64,000 bases of DNA from JAJFUB01 sp964622325 (GTDB lineage: Bacteria; Armatimonadota; Zipacnadia; Zipacnadales; UBA11051), in NCBI GenBank assembly GCA_964622325.1, contig CAZUOJ010000004.1, positions 17,727-81,726 of the forward strand. Reading direction: 5' to 3'. Both the position numbers and the translations under genes were made by a program. Shown in pieces: positions 17,532 to 26,315 of this stretch; the stretch's first letter is position 1; every line of letters begins with the position of its first letter. The notes beneath the pieces were generated by a model. It did not search any database. It saw only the letters and a list, made by a program, of their open reading frames with translations, and was not told where the DNA came from.

Positions 17532-19871
17532 TTAATCAAAAAATATCTCCCCCATGCCTTCTCTGCTAATGAAGGCGCTGCTTGGCGTCCAGGAAGTCGT
17601 TTCACGCTTGGCTTTTTGCTGGCGGCCGAATTGCACATTCCAGGGCAATGTAGGCGGGGGCGGCCCCTGCAGGCCAATCGCCGCAAAGGGGACAAAAAGC
17701 TCAACTGTCCATTCCTTTTCACTCTGTTGCGCAGCGGCTTGCCAATTTGCTTTATTGCCAAAATTGTCGCTTTGCGTGCCCAAAGCGTTGACAGCGAATT
17801 GATAGGCCTGTGGAGACTCTGCAGGGAAAATGAACACTTCTACATCATCATCCAGATATAATGGATCTCCCCGCTGCGTATAACGCGCCACAAGCTTATC
17901 CATTTGCGATTCGTGGCAGCGGAAAGCAATATACACGCCTTGCTTGTCATATGTCATCCAGACAGATGTTTTTTCTGTCGCAGGACTGCCATCGCTTAAA
18001 ATTTTCAATTCTGGAATGAGAGGAGGCTGTTGCCATACAGCTTCTTCAAGCTTTCCATCTATACGCGGAGGCTCTGCTGTGGCTTTAATTCGCAATTGCG
18101 GCACCGGATCGCTGATGAGGAGCTCCAGATGGCCTTGCGTATTGAATTGGGGCTGTGCGGATGTAATGACATAGCCGATGCGCGTGGCGCCCAGCCGCGC
18201 TAATGGCTCTAACTTCAATGTGGCTGTCAATTGCGCGTGGCGGCGCGCCGGCAGCTCCACAAGATATTCCGTCTGCTCCCAGCTCGTTTTGGCCGGCGCA
18301 GATAATTTCATCTGCAAAGAAGCGCTTATGTCTAACTTATTTTCAAGAGAGAATATAATCTGCCGTTCTTGTCCACGGAAAGCCCGCTGGGGCTGCATTT
18401 TCACAACAATAGGCGTTCCCGGAATCACATCAACAGGCGCATGCAATTCAAAATCCACGCCCTGCCAATTCCCTTTTACAGACAAGAGATAGGGCAATAA
18501 TTGCCGCGGCGGCTCGGCCGGAACAAACAATTGGGCTTTAAGCGGGCCCGTGCCGTTTCGAGGCCTCTCCCCTTGGCTTTTATGGATAATTTCCTCCCAG
18601 GGGCTCTGAATCATAAATTCGGACAGGCGACATTGGGAAGGCAATTGCAAATGAGCTGTGAGCTCCCAAAGACATCCCCGGGGCGCTTCTTCAACAATGC
18701 GCGGCGCTTGCAGCTCAGCTCCCAAAAGCGCGGCAGGCGCCATGCTCACATATGTTTTGGCTCTATAGATTAATTTCAGCAAATCCACGGGAGATTTTGT
18801 GGAAAGCTTTTGGGGCAAAGAACTCAAAGCTTGCTGTAGGCGTTGTGCCAGTCGTAAAGCCTCCTGCTTTCCAGCCGCTTTTTGCCCTTGCTGGGCAATT
18901 TTCACAGCTGCTGCCCACGCCTGTCGTGCCATTGTATCCATTTCTGGATAATATGTCCGATCAATCTTATGCAACATGTGCTCGGCAAGACGAAAGCCAT
19001 GCTGGGCAGCTTGCTCACGTGTGCCTATCCATAAAGCTAATGTTTGCTCGCCCTCTATCTGAATCGGCAAGCCAGCGGCAGGGAAAGGCTGAAAGCGTGC
19101 CGCGCCGGGCAGGATGTCCAGATATACAAGCAAAACATTTGTGGGAATGTTCAAGGCGGCGCGATCAAGCTGCAATGTTCCTGTTTTCGGCTCTTTCGCC
19201 CAATTGCTAACTGTGAAATGCAATTCGCCTGTGGAAAAGCTGCCAAAACGCTCCACGCTCAGCCCGGCTCCTGCCTGCGCATAAGGAATAGCTTCCCAGC
19301 CTGCCCTATTCAGCTCTTCAATAGCCGGGACATATTGACGATACAAGAAGCGATGTTGCTCTAAATTGCCAGACATAATTTCAATTGAATACACAGGCGG
19401 ATAAATAGCGTACGCGAGGCCGCGTGCAAATTGCCGCCGCACAAAAGCGGGATTAGCATCTCCATAGCCGCCACGATCATCGCAGGCATGCCAATCGCGC
19501 CAAATTTTGCGATGCGCTAAGGAACGCAAATAACGGGCCAGCCGAGCAGGATGCTGGGGATCCCAACTGCCTTCTGTCATCGCAACATCCACAAATGGCA
19601 AAATAAAGGCTTGTTCATAGCCATTAGCATTGCCGTATGTGACGATTTTATATTGCTCTGTAATGGGCTTCCAGGCCTTATAATGAAAATCCCAAATTGT
19701 ATTGGGCATAGCAGGCTTCAGGCTGTCTCTGCCGAATGTCAAAGGCACAAGCGTTGTTTGGAAATGCTCGGGATTGTAATTCAGGGCGTGTGAATTGCAC
19801 ATGTAGCCTTCTATGGCATCTGCTGTAAATGTGGCGTCCCAGGGCCGATTGGGCGATTTCCTGAGCCACAT
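17532..19871 (-). pseudogene. 3' part of a frameshifted exported glycosidase (rest of TIM barrel and CBM9-like domain)
   Basis: Downstream part of one gene that also covers 19678-21519. The frame contains the second half of a TIM-barrel enzyme, starting effectively at NRPWDATFTADAIEG. It includes YGNANGYEQAFILPFVDVAMTEGSW and DARGLAYAIYPPVYSIEIMSG-type strands (GLAYAIYPPVYSIEIMSG). Beta-sandwich domains follow, and the last 190 residues resemble a family 9 carbohydrate-binding module (PPRIDGKLEEAVWQ, VWMTYDKQGVYIAFRCHES, LYLDDDVEVFIFP, WTVELFVPFAAIG). The first ATG (19871) has no ribosome-binding site and lies inside the barrel, so it is unlikely to be a true start. Without the extra base the joined protein is 1,328 residues. 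Alternatives are a sequencing error or programmed frameshifting. Confidence 0.7.
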
Positions 19872-21519
19872 TTTTCAAATGCGGGGAAATGTCGGGATCT
19901 TCATTGACGCGAAAATTCAAGCCCCATCCCGGCTGATCTGTGTGATTGTAGCCTTCCTGTGCACGCCAATAGCGCGTATCGCCAATATACAATATCTCTC
20001 CATTGGGCCCACGGCATATTTTCTTTATTGTTTCACGCGTGGGCACATAGCCACGCCCTTGTTTTTCCTCGATTTGAATCATTTTTTGTAGCTCAGCCGC
20101 CACTTGCTCATCTGTCATTGGCTGGGGGCTCGGCCAAGGAATCTGCCGAAAATCATAACAGCCATGCACATGATGCAAAAATTTGTATCCTTCGCCAAAA
20201 TCATTCACATCTGGCAAAATGCTGGAGCCTATGCGCAATGTATGATCGCTCAGCTCAGGGCGCTCCAAATTAGCATAATTCAAATAGCCCTCAAAGGGCG
20301 GACGTTTTACAAAACTCTCAGGGAATAGCTTGTAATAGCGTTCCTGCGTGGAACGGAGGCCCCAGCGGGGATCATGTCGATACAACACAAAGGAAAAAGG
20401 CGCCCGCGATGGATTGTGTGAGGCTTTTGGCGTCAATCCAAAGAAAAATGTTACAGAGAATTCGTCTTGAGCGCCATCATGCTGGAGAATAAATACGCGC
20501 GGGCCCTGCAACAATGGCAACGCGAGGGATAAGCCTGCCTGTGGGCCGGAAAGTGCCGCCCAGGGATATATGGAACATAGCCCGATCCCGGAAACACAAT
20601 TATATGTATTCCGATATATTATTCCCGGCTCGATTTGCCGTTGTTCTTCAATATCATCAGCCCAGCTCCAGCCATGTGCGAACACAGGAAGCCTGAAGCG
20701 CACGCCCACAGCGCGCTCTTTGCCTGTCGTGTCGGCCACAACTCCATCGATCCGCAGGCATTCTTTTTCTGCTTTGAATTGGGCTTCGATCCGCAAGCCC
20801 ATTTTGTCTACACGGCCCGCAAAATCCACACGGCCCATTGCTGCTTTAATTTGCCCCAGAACAGGCTCGTATTGGCCTTCGTGGACTTCCGCCAGGAAAA
20901 AATCATCCAGCCAAATTGTCCCTGTTGAATTGTAAATATCAGCGCGAAACGAAACACGTGTTGTCTGAGGCTGTGTTGTAAATTTCCAGCGTAAGGGCAG
21001 CCAGACATTATCCTGTTTGGGAATGGACACGCCCATTTGTGTGACAGGCCCTGTAAACTTATTTGCCTCATCTCGTTCAGAAATGTAAGCGCCGCACACG
21101 CCTACATTTTGTCGGCGCAGCCATAATTCAGCGATATAATGTGTGTTGGGCTTTACAGGAACGAAAATTTCCAGATTGGACGTGCGGGGGGCGGGGCCCG
21201 GGACTTCCAAGCGAGCCGAAGCGCGTCCTGTATGGGCGACAGTTGTGTCAATGCTTTGGCCTGGCCCCAGACGCCAGCCTTTATCGCCCTCCTCAAAGCT
21301 GCCGTTAGGCACGAGATTTACTAGTTGAGGCTTTTTTGCATAATCACATAAAGAGAAGCCTCCTGTGCCTCGCCAGGGCAAAGAGAAAGCGCCAATCCGA
21401 CAGCCTGTAATCTGGCCTCGGGGCGAAATGTTTATTGCGAGGCCATCTTGTGTGGAAAGCGTGGCCGAGAAAACAAAATTAGCGAGGAAAATTAGCGGGA
21501 GAAAAACATGAGGGCGCAA
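19678..21519 (-). pseudogene. 5' part of a frameshifted exported glycosidase (signal peptide, CBM-like, first half of TIM barrel)
   Basis: Starts at TTG (21519) behind AAAGGAG with 9-nt spacing, followed at once by a signal peptide (FLPLIFLANFVFSA). Residues 65-210 look like a CBM4/9-type sandwich (LVPNGSFEEGDKGWRLG, ARLEVPGPAP, GTIWLDDFFLAEV). A further beta-rich region follows, and from about residue 390 a TIM barrel with HHVHGCYDFRQIPWPSPQPM and IYIGDTRYW-type strands. After DISPHLKNVAQEIAQ the frame loses sense (SALGRHIYSRC and on), while the next frame continues the barrel. The last 50 or so residues of this frame are therefore artefactual. It resembles large exported glycosidases of environmental bacteria; the substrate is unknown. 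Confidence 0.7.
19851..19853 (-). other. Probable frameshift site (one extra base in a GGG/CCC run)
   Basis: Deleting one C of the run here turns EIAQSALG into EIANRPWDATFTADAIE and joins the two frames. The full span 17532-21519 minus one base is a multiple of three (1,329 codons). Two other short runs nearby (19838-19840 and 19842-19844) could equally hold the extra base. Confidence 0.6.
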
Positions 21520-21703
21520 GATTTCATTCTCCTTTCGTCCTGGCTTGGCTTCATACGCGCTAGATTCTCAGACGCAAATAATTTTTTCATGTCTATAAAA
21601 ATTTTTCTGCTCCTGGAAGATTATTCCTTTTGTGCAATATGGACACATCTTAGCTTTTCATTTCTATTGTTTTGTACAATCTCCGTTTATGGCAAAAGCT
21701 TTC

Positions 21704-21732
21704 TTGAGGCTTCGAATCAAAAAATCTAAAAT
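21704..21732 (+). promoter_or_regulatory. Probable promoter of the exported PsbP-like protein gene
   Basis: TTGAGG and TAAAAT are separated by 17 nt, 68 nt ahead of the start at 21801. The 281-bp divergent gap is AT-rich. It also has a small AGCC/GGCT hairpin at 21763-21774. Confidence 0.4.
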
Positions 21733-21800
21733 ATAAAAATGTTTGGAAATCCTATCCTTAGCAGCCAAAAGGCTTGTTACAATCAATTTGCAGGAAAAAA

Positions 21801-24143
21801 ATGCTTGCTGATCGCTCTCGAAATGTTCCGATAATGAAGAATGACATTTTTTTGCAAGAAAAACTTTTAAATTTTAGATTATTTAGCCTGATTTTGTTAT
21901 TAGGATTTTGCCTTGTAGCGCCTTCCTGGACGTCTTCTTTGTCTGTAGAATTTCAGGGACATTTGCGCATAAAATTTCCTCCCCAATGGCTTATTATTAA
22001 ACAAGAAAATAATACAATATTATTGAAAAGAGAAAATGAGCAGACTGTTTGTCATTTGATCTCCTGGGAGATTCCACGCGGAGGCCTCCCTCAAGCTTGG
22101 GCGGCAGCCCTTGCTTATGAATGCCTTTTGTACGAACAAAGGCCTTATCGTCGTCTTTCCAACGAAACAATCTCCACAACAAATGGCTTAGAATGGCACA
22201 TTGTTTGTGGCGAAACGCTTGGGGAGCATAAGCAGATAATCCCAATTTATTTTGGCGCTTCCGCGGCGGCAGGAAGATATTGGATTTTACAGCCAGAATT
22301 GCCTCTTAATGCTGAATATGCAACACACAGCCAGCAATGTCGAGAGCTCATTGCGGGGATTGAATTTATTGATACAAAATCTTCTTCGCAAATATCGCCA
22401 AGCGCGAATGACGCCTCTACGCCTGTAGCCATCCCCACAAAGCCTTTGCCTATTCCAGCGGCGCCGCCAATGTTTCATTCGCGGCTCTCGGGCGCTGCGC
22501 CGCTTGCTTCTGATGAAGCTCTTGCGGCTCCGCAGCCATTCAAAGCACTGCCTGAACAGCCTTTGTCTAAGCCTGTTCCTGAATTGGCGCGGCCTGAGCC
22601 CTCCACAGCTTCCTTGCCGACAAAGCCCTCCACGCCGCAAACTATAAATTCTAATCCGGCGCCCGCAGATGAAAGCTCTAAGCCAGATTATAGGGCTAAA
22701 GATCCTTTGCCAGGGAGGCAAATACAAAACAAAGAAGATGACAAAGAGCAGCTTCCATACACGCCGGCCTTGAAGAGAATAAATAATGTGGCTGCAGCTT
22801 CTGTCCGTCCGGATCCGCCTTCGTTTGTGCAATTCTTTTCGCCGTTTGGATTTTCATTGGAGCTTCCGGAAAGCTGGGAAGCGATTGTGACACAAGGGCG
22901 TATTCTTGTGCAGCCATCTTCACAGGCAAGACAGCGCACAGCATTGCCTTTTCCCCAAGCCATCATATGGCCTGTCGCTCATTTGCCCGAAGGCCAAGAG
23001 CCTTCATCATTAGCGCTCGAATTATTGGGAAGATGCAATTTAGAAAAAAGCCAGCTAGCGGCCTTGCGGCGTCGCTCCTTGGGGCAGCTTGCGCTTTTGG
23101 CAGGCGAAATAAGCAAGCTGCAGGAGCCTCATAAGCTTGTGGCGTGTTGTCATGTTCAGGGCCATCAGGGGCTTTTGACAGCCCTTATTGCGCCTATTAA
23201 GGAATTCCAGGCCTATTTGCCCATTTTGTTGCGCGTTCTCAATAGCTTTCAGGGCGGGCCCTGGCTGGCGGAACTGTCTGAGTCGCCCCGAGAAATATGG
23301 CAAGATCCTGTAAAAGGCTGGCTCAGGGTGCCCGTTCCCCAGGGCTGGCGTGTGCGCGGCCAATTGTTGTACGCAAACGGGCGCTGGGGATTATCTGTCG
23401 ATTTGGAAGACACATCTGCTCAGCGCTTACGCTGTGTTTGGAGGCAGCCTGTGCTTCCTCTCTTTCGCGAATTAACGCCTGCTTTGCGGAATTTAGGCTG
23501 GCAGGAAGGCGATCGCTATCCTTCAAATACGCCGGGAGATTATTTGCGGCTCTTGCCCTTCATGGCGCCCTCGGAATTTGTGCAACGATATTGGCTGTCG
23601 GCAGGCCCCTATCGGCTTTTAGAGCCTGTCATTGAACAGACTAGTTGTGCCGCCGAATTGACGCCGCTTGTTGCGGCTCCTGAGGCGACGGCTCTTCGTG
23701 TTTTGTTGCGGGGAAAAAGAGAAGGGGAAGAACGGCAACGATTGTGTTTTGTGGCTACAGGAAAAGCAGAAATAAACGGAGAAACAGCATGCTGGCAAGC
23801 TGCGATTTTGGAGGCTGATGCGCCTGCAGGGGCAATTGGCGCTTTGGACAAGGCACAGCGCATCTTATTCGAGGCCATTATGGGCGCTACATTGAGTCCC
23901 GAAGCGCCTGCTGAGGCTCACGCGACGCTCGCTTCGGCCAAAGCCGCCTGCACAGCATATTGGGGATTGTATGCGCCGCAGGAAAACGTCAAATTTTTAG
24001 ATGATGTATTCACGGCTTCTTCGCCCAGGAAAACAGGCCGCGTGTGGCTTTTTAATCCTGCGAGTCTGGAGCCCTGGCGACAGGCCTGGCGAGCAATGCA
24101 AGCAGGCCAGCCGCTTCATTCTGTAATGCCGGAATTGGACTGA
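21801..24143 (+). CDS. Exported protein with repeated PsbP/DcrB-like domains, function unknown
   Basis: About 780 residues. The ATG at 21801 follows AGGAAAAAA; an earlier ATG at 21774 lacks a site. A long basic start precedes a hydrophobic signal or anchor (FSLILLLGFCLVAPSW). The mature protein has three stretches with the same flavour of compact alpha/beta domain opening with a hydrophobic strand and a P-x-x-W turn. These are LRIKFPPQWLIIKQENN, FGFSLELPESWEAIVTQGR and GWLRVPVPQGWRVRGQ. This resembles PsbP/DcrB (DUF1795) domains. A Pro/Ser/Ala-rich linker of about 130 residues separates the first two. A last region with cysteines follows. No enzyme motif is seen. The zinc-ribbon gene begins 26 bp downstream, so the two are probably co-transcribed. 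Confidence 0.5.
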   Translation: MLADRSRNVPIMKNDIFLQEKLLNFRLFSLILLLGFCLVAPSWTSSLSVEFQGHLRIKFPPQWLIIKQENNTILLKRENEQTVCHLISWEIPRGGLPQAWAAALAYECLLYEQRPYRRLSNETISTTNGLEWHIVCGETLGEHKQIIPIYFGASAAAGRYWILQPELPLNAEYATHSQQCRELIAGIEFIDTKSSSQISPSANDASTPVAIPTKPLPIPAAPPMFHSRLSGAAPLASDEALAAPQPFKALPEQPLSKPVPELARPEPSTASLPTKPSTPQTINSNPAPADESSKPDYRAKDPLPGRQIQNKEDDKEQLPYTPALKRINNVAAASVRPDPPSFVQFFSPFGFSLELPESWEAIVTQGRILVQPSSQARQRTALPFPQAIIWPVAHLPEGQEPSSLALELLGRCNLEKSQLAALRRRSLGQLALLAGEISKLQEPHKLVACCHVQGHQGLLTALIAPIKEFQAYLPILLRVLNSFQGGPWLAELSESPREIWQDPVKGWLRVPVPQGWRVRGQLLYANGRWGLSVDLEDTSAQRLRCVWRQPVLPLFRELTPALRNLGWQEGDRYPSNTPGDYLRLLPFMAPSEFVQRYWLSAGPYRLLEPVIEQTSCAAELTPLVAAPEATALRVLLRGKREGEERQRLCFVATGKAEINGETACWQAAILEADAPAGAIGALDKAQRILFEAIMGATLSPEAPAEAHATLASAKAACTAYWGLYAPQENVKFLDDVFTASSPRKTGRVWLFNPASLEPWRQAWRAMQAGQPLHSVMPELD

Positions 24144-24169
24144 GATTCCTGAAAAGATGGAGGATTAAC

Positions 24170-24397
24170 ATGGCACGCCGATTGGAAGAATGTGCTCATT
24201 GCAAAGGCAAAAAGCAATGTACACGCAGCGGCGGCCGCAGCTGTGATGTGTGTTTGCGGGCAGCCGGCCGCAAGCCCCGAGACTGGGCGACTGTGCGCTG
24301 CAGCTATTGCGGCGGGATGGGCAAAATCTGGATTGAAATTGAAGAGGAGGAACAAACGAAAAGCGAGGAGGAGACACAGACTGATCAGAAATCTTAG
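24170..24397 (+). CDS. Small zinc-ribbon protein
   Basis: 75 residues with six cysteines in metal-binding spacing: CAHCKGKKQC, CDVC and CSYCGGMG. This resembles the DnaJ central zinc-finger repeats (CxxCxGxG) but with no J domain. The C-terminal quarter is very acidic. A GGAGG site seven bases before the ATG supports translation. It likely shares a transcript with the exported protein upstream. The role is unknown; a metal-binding adaptor or small chaperone is possible. Confidence 0.65.
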   Translation: MARRLEECAHCKGKKQCTRSGGRSCDVCLRAAGRKPRDWATVRCSYCGGMGKIWIEIEEEEQTKSEEETQTDQKS

Positions 24398-24567
24398 CTT
24401 TCCCAGCACGAAAATAAGCCTACACGCAATTTATAAGGTGGCATATGGAAAAGGCATTAGCCTCAGGCTCTTTGACAAGCAGTTAACAGCCAGATCAAAA
24501 GCTTGACAACGCGTCAAATGTTAGAACAAAAAAGAGCCATATCAAGATAATTCAGACAGAGGAAGAG

Positions 24568-24600
24568 CACAAGCCTGTCCCAAGGCAGGCTTGTGTATTT
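24568..24600 (+). terminator. Stem-loop terminator after the zinc-ribbon gene
   Basis: CACAAGCCTG and CAGGCTTGTG form a perfect 10-bp stem with an 8-nt loop, followed by TATTTTA. The T-run is short, so termination may be partial. The rest of 24398-24651 has no gene I can support. Confidence 0.55.
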
Positions 24601-24651
24601 TAGCGTATTATTCTTGGCCAGCTGTAAAATCCAGGGGCACAATGTGTTATT

Positions 24652-25773
24652 TTAGCGGCGGCCATATTCCTTTGCGTGTTGATAAAGCGCCAAAATGTTT
24701 TCCAGCGGCACATCGGGGCCTACAGTGCTTGTGGGCCCAAGGAAAAAGCCATAATGCTCGCGGCAAATGTCAATACATCTTTCCACATCTCGCTTGACAT
24801 CCTCCACGGAGCCGTGCGGCAGCACATCCCGGACGGAAATGCTGCCCATAAGGATTAATGGCTCCCCCCAGGCATCCCGCAAGCTCGTAAGCTTTTGCAG
24901 AGAAACGCGCTGATGTGGCGGAAGATATGAATCCTCCTGCAGGCCCTGAAAGCCATTGATGCCTGCTTCTAAAAGTTGGGGAATGATAGGATTGATATTG
25001 CCATCGGAATGCCAGACTTTTTTGACGCCCATTTCATTCAGCGGCTCCAGACAATAACGCAAATGCGGAAAATAAATCTCATCTAAAAGGGCAGGGCTGG
25101 CCATCGGGCCTGCATTGTCGCAAATATCCTGGCCAATATACACAAAAGGAGGCAAATCCGACATCTGGAGCGCTTGTACAAAAGCTTCATTGCTGCAGCG
25201 GCTCGTTTCAGCCGCACAACGGAAAAGCTTGTTCATGCTTTCGGGATACAGCGCCAGAGCAGCAAAATAATTCTCATAGCCAAATGTAGAATAATACATA
25301 AAGGGGCAATCGCGGGCTTTGCCATAAGGCAAAATAAGCATATCATCGCCGCCTTCCGCCGCGCATTGTTCCCATTCTGCCAGGATGCCCTGAATATAAG
25401 CCTCAAAATCAAATTGCTCCCGAATTTCTTTTGGGGGCGGCAAGCTTTCCGCGTAATCGCGAACATCTTCAGGGCTTGCGTATGCCGAAGGCTCGGCCCG
25501 CGTGAACTGACTTTCGCGTCCGCAGCCCATTTCCGTGCTGATGTCAGCAGATTTCGGCGTGACAATCTGGATAATCAAATCCACGCCTAATGTTCGGGCG
25601 GCTTCAATGGCGGCGCGGCGAGGCTCGCTATAGGGATCTAGTCCAGATAAATAGCGGATAGCCTCCGCGTGGGCAATAAAGCCGCCTAAGAGCGGCACGC
25701 GATCTGTCTCCTGAAACAGCCACGCCCGCCAGGCTCTTTCGCGTCCGCTCATCGGCCGGGGCTTATTTGACAT
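24652..25773 (-). CDS. Uroporphyrinogen decarboxylase-family protein (URO-D/MtaA-like)
   Basis: 373 residues of the URO-D superfamily TIM barrel, which includes heme-pathway HemE and the corrinoid or thiol methyltransferases MtaA/CmuA. Seen: SGRERAWRAWLFQETDRVPLLGG at the start, the divergent metal-site region VWHSDGNINPIIPQLLEAGINGFQGLQ and a final GPTSTVGPDVPLENI. The HxDG arrangement and absence of the HemE N-terminal RQAGR motif argue against true HemE and for the uncharacterised methyltransferase-like group common in environmental heterotrophs. The start is supported by GGAGGG eight bases upstream. It stands alone between opposite-strand genes. The substrate is unknown. Confidence 0.75.
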   Translation of the reverse strand: MSNKPRPMSGRERAWRAWLFQETDRVPLLGGFIAHAEAIRYLSGLDPYSEPRRAAIEAARTLGVDLIIQIVTPKSADISTEMGCGRESQFTRAEPSAYASPEDVRDYAESLPPPKEIREQFDFEAYIQGILAEWEQCAAEGGDDMLILPYGKARDCPFMYYSTFGYENYFAALALYPESMNKLFRCAAETSRCSNEAFVQALQMSDLPPFVYIGQDICDNAGPMASPALLDEIYFPHLRYCLEPLNEMGVKKVWHSDGNINPIIPQLLEAGINGFQGLQEDSYLPPHQRVSLQKLTSLRDAWGEPLILMGSISVRDVLPHGSVEDVKRDVERCIDICREHYGFFLGPTSTVGPDVPLENILALYQHAKEYGRR

Positions 25774-25948
25774 TCTTCGCCCTCCTATTCAACACAGGCT
25801 TCCTGATTTATCTCAAAGCTCCTGTCCACAAAGGCTTTCTATTACAATGCCAATTCCCAGTAAGCTGAAGCCCTGTTCACATTTTGCGTTTGCTGCGCCT
25901 TTGTGTGTTTCACGAAGGCAATTTAGCCCAAATGATAATAAAAAATCA

Positions 25949-25977
25949 TTGACAAAACAAGCATGCCTCGCTATGAT
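25949..25977 (+). promoter_or_regulatory. Promoter of tRNA-Leu
   Basis: TTGACA and TATGAT are separated by 17 nt, with the -10 ending 13 nt before the tRNA. Confidence 0.88.
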
Positions 25978-25990
25978 ATTATTGAATAAT

Positions 25991-26076
25991 GCCGAAGTGG
26001 TGGAATCGGTAGACACGCAGTCCTCAGGAGGCTGTGGGCCCTGCCCGTGCCGGTTCGAGTCCGGCCTTCGGCACCA
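25991..26076 (+). tRNA. tRNA-Leu (anticodon CAG)
   Basis: An 86-nt class II tRNA. The acceptor stem is GCCGAAG/CTTCGGC. The anticodon stem CAGTC/GGCTG encloses loop CTCAGGA, so the anticodon is CAG. A long variable arm (GGG/CCC stem) is typical of leucine, the T arm is GCCGG TTCGAGT CCGGC, and the 3' ACCA is encoded. Confidence 0.96.
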
Positions 26077-26190
26077 GCTTTTTATATTCTTTTATCTAAG
26101 CTCTCTTTTATCTTTTTTTATTCTTATTTCTTTTATTTTCTTTCTTAGTTCCCTTGTATTTTTATTTTCTTTTATTTGTTTTTGCTCCTC
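26077..26190 (+). repeat. Strongly strand-biased pyrimidine tract
   Basis: About 110 nt directly after tRNA-Leu consist almost only of T and C with scattered A and very few G, with loose recurrences of TCTTTTAT and TTATTTTCTTT. There is no stem-loop within it. It would give a U-rich unstructured RNA after the tRNA, which may help processing or termination. No gene is supported here. Confidence 0.6.
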
Positions 26191-26213
26191 TTCCCAATCA
26201 CTAATTGTGCGAG

Positions 26214-26252
26214 CGGCTGCCAGCAGCAATAAACGGCAGCCGTTTCTGTTTT
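26214..26252 (+). terminator. Intrinsic terminator
   Basis: CGGCTGCC (26214-26221) pairs with GGCAGCCG (26235-26242) across a 13-nt loop, followed by TTTCTGTTTT. It closes the tRNA-Leu transcript ahead of the namZ-like gene. Confidence 0.7.
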
Positions 26253-26315
26253 GGCTCATGTTATTCGTCAACAGAATGGCAGATCCGAGAGGCATTACGA
26301 AAGCAAGATTTAAAA

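Noticed and set aside
26077..26190. tRNA-adjacent integration site
   Set aside because: No integrase gene, no repeated tRNA end and ordinary genes on both sides.
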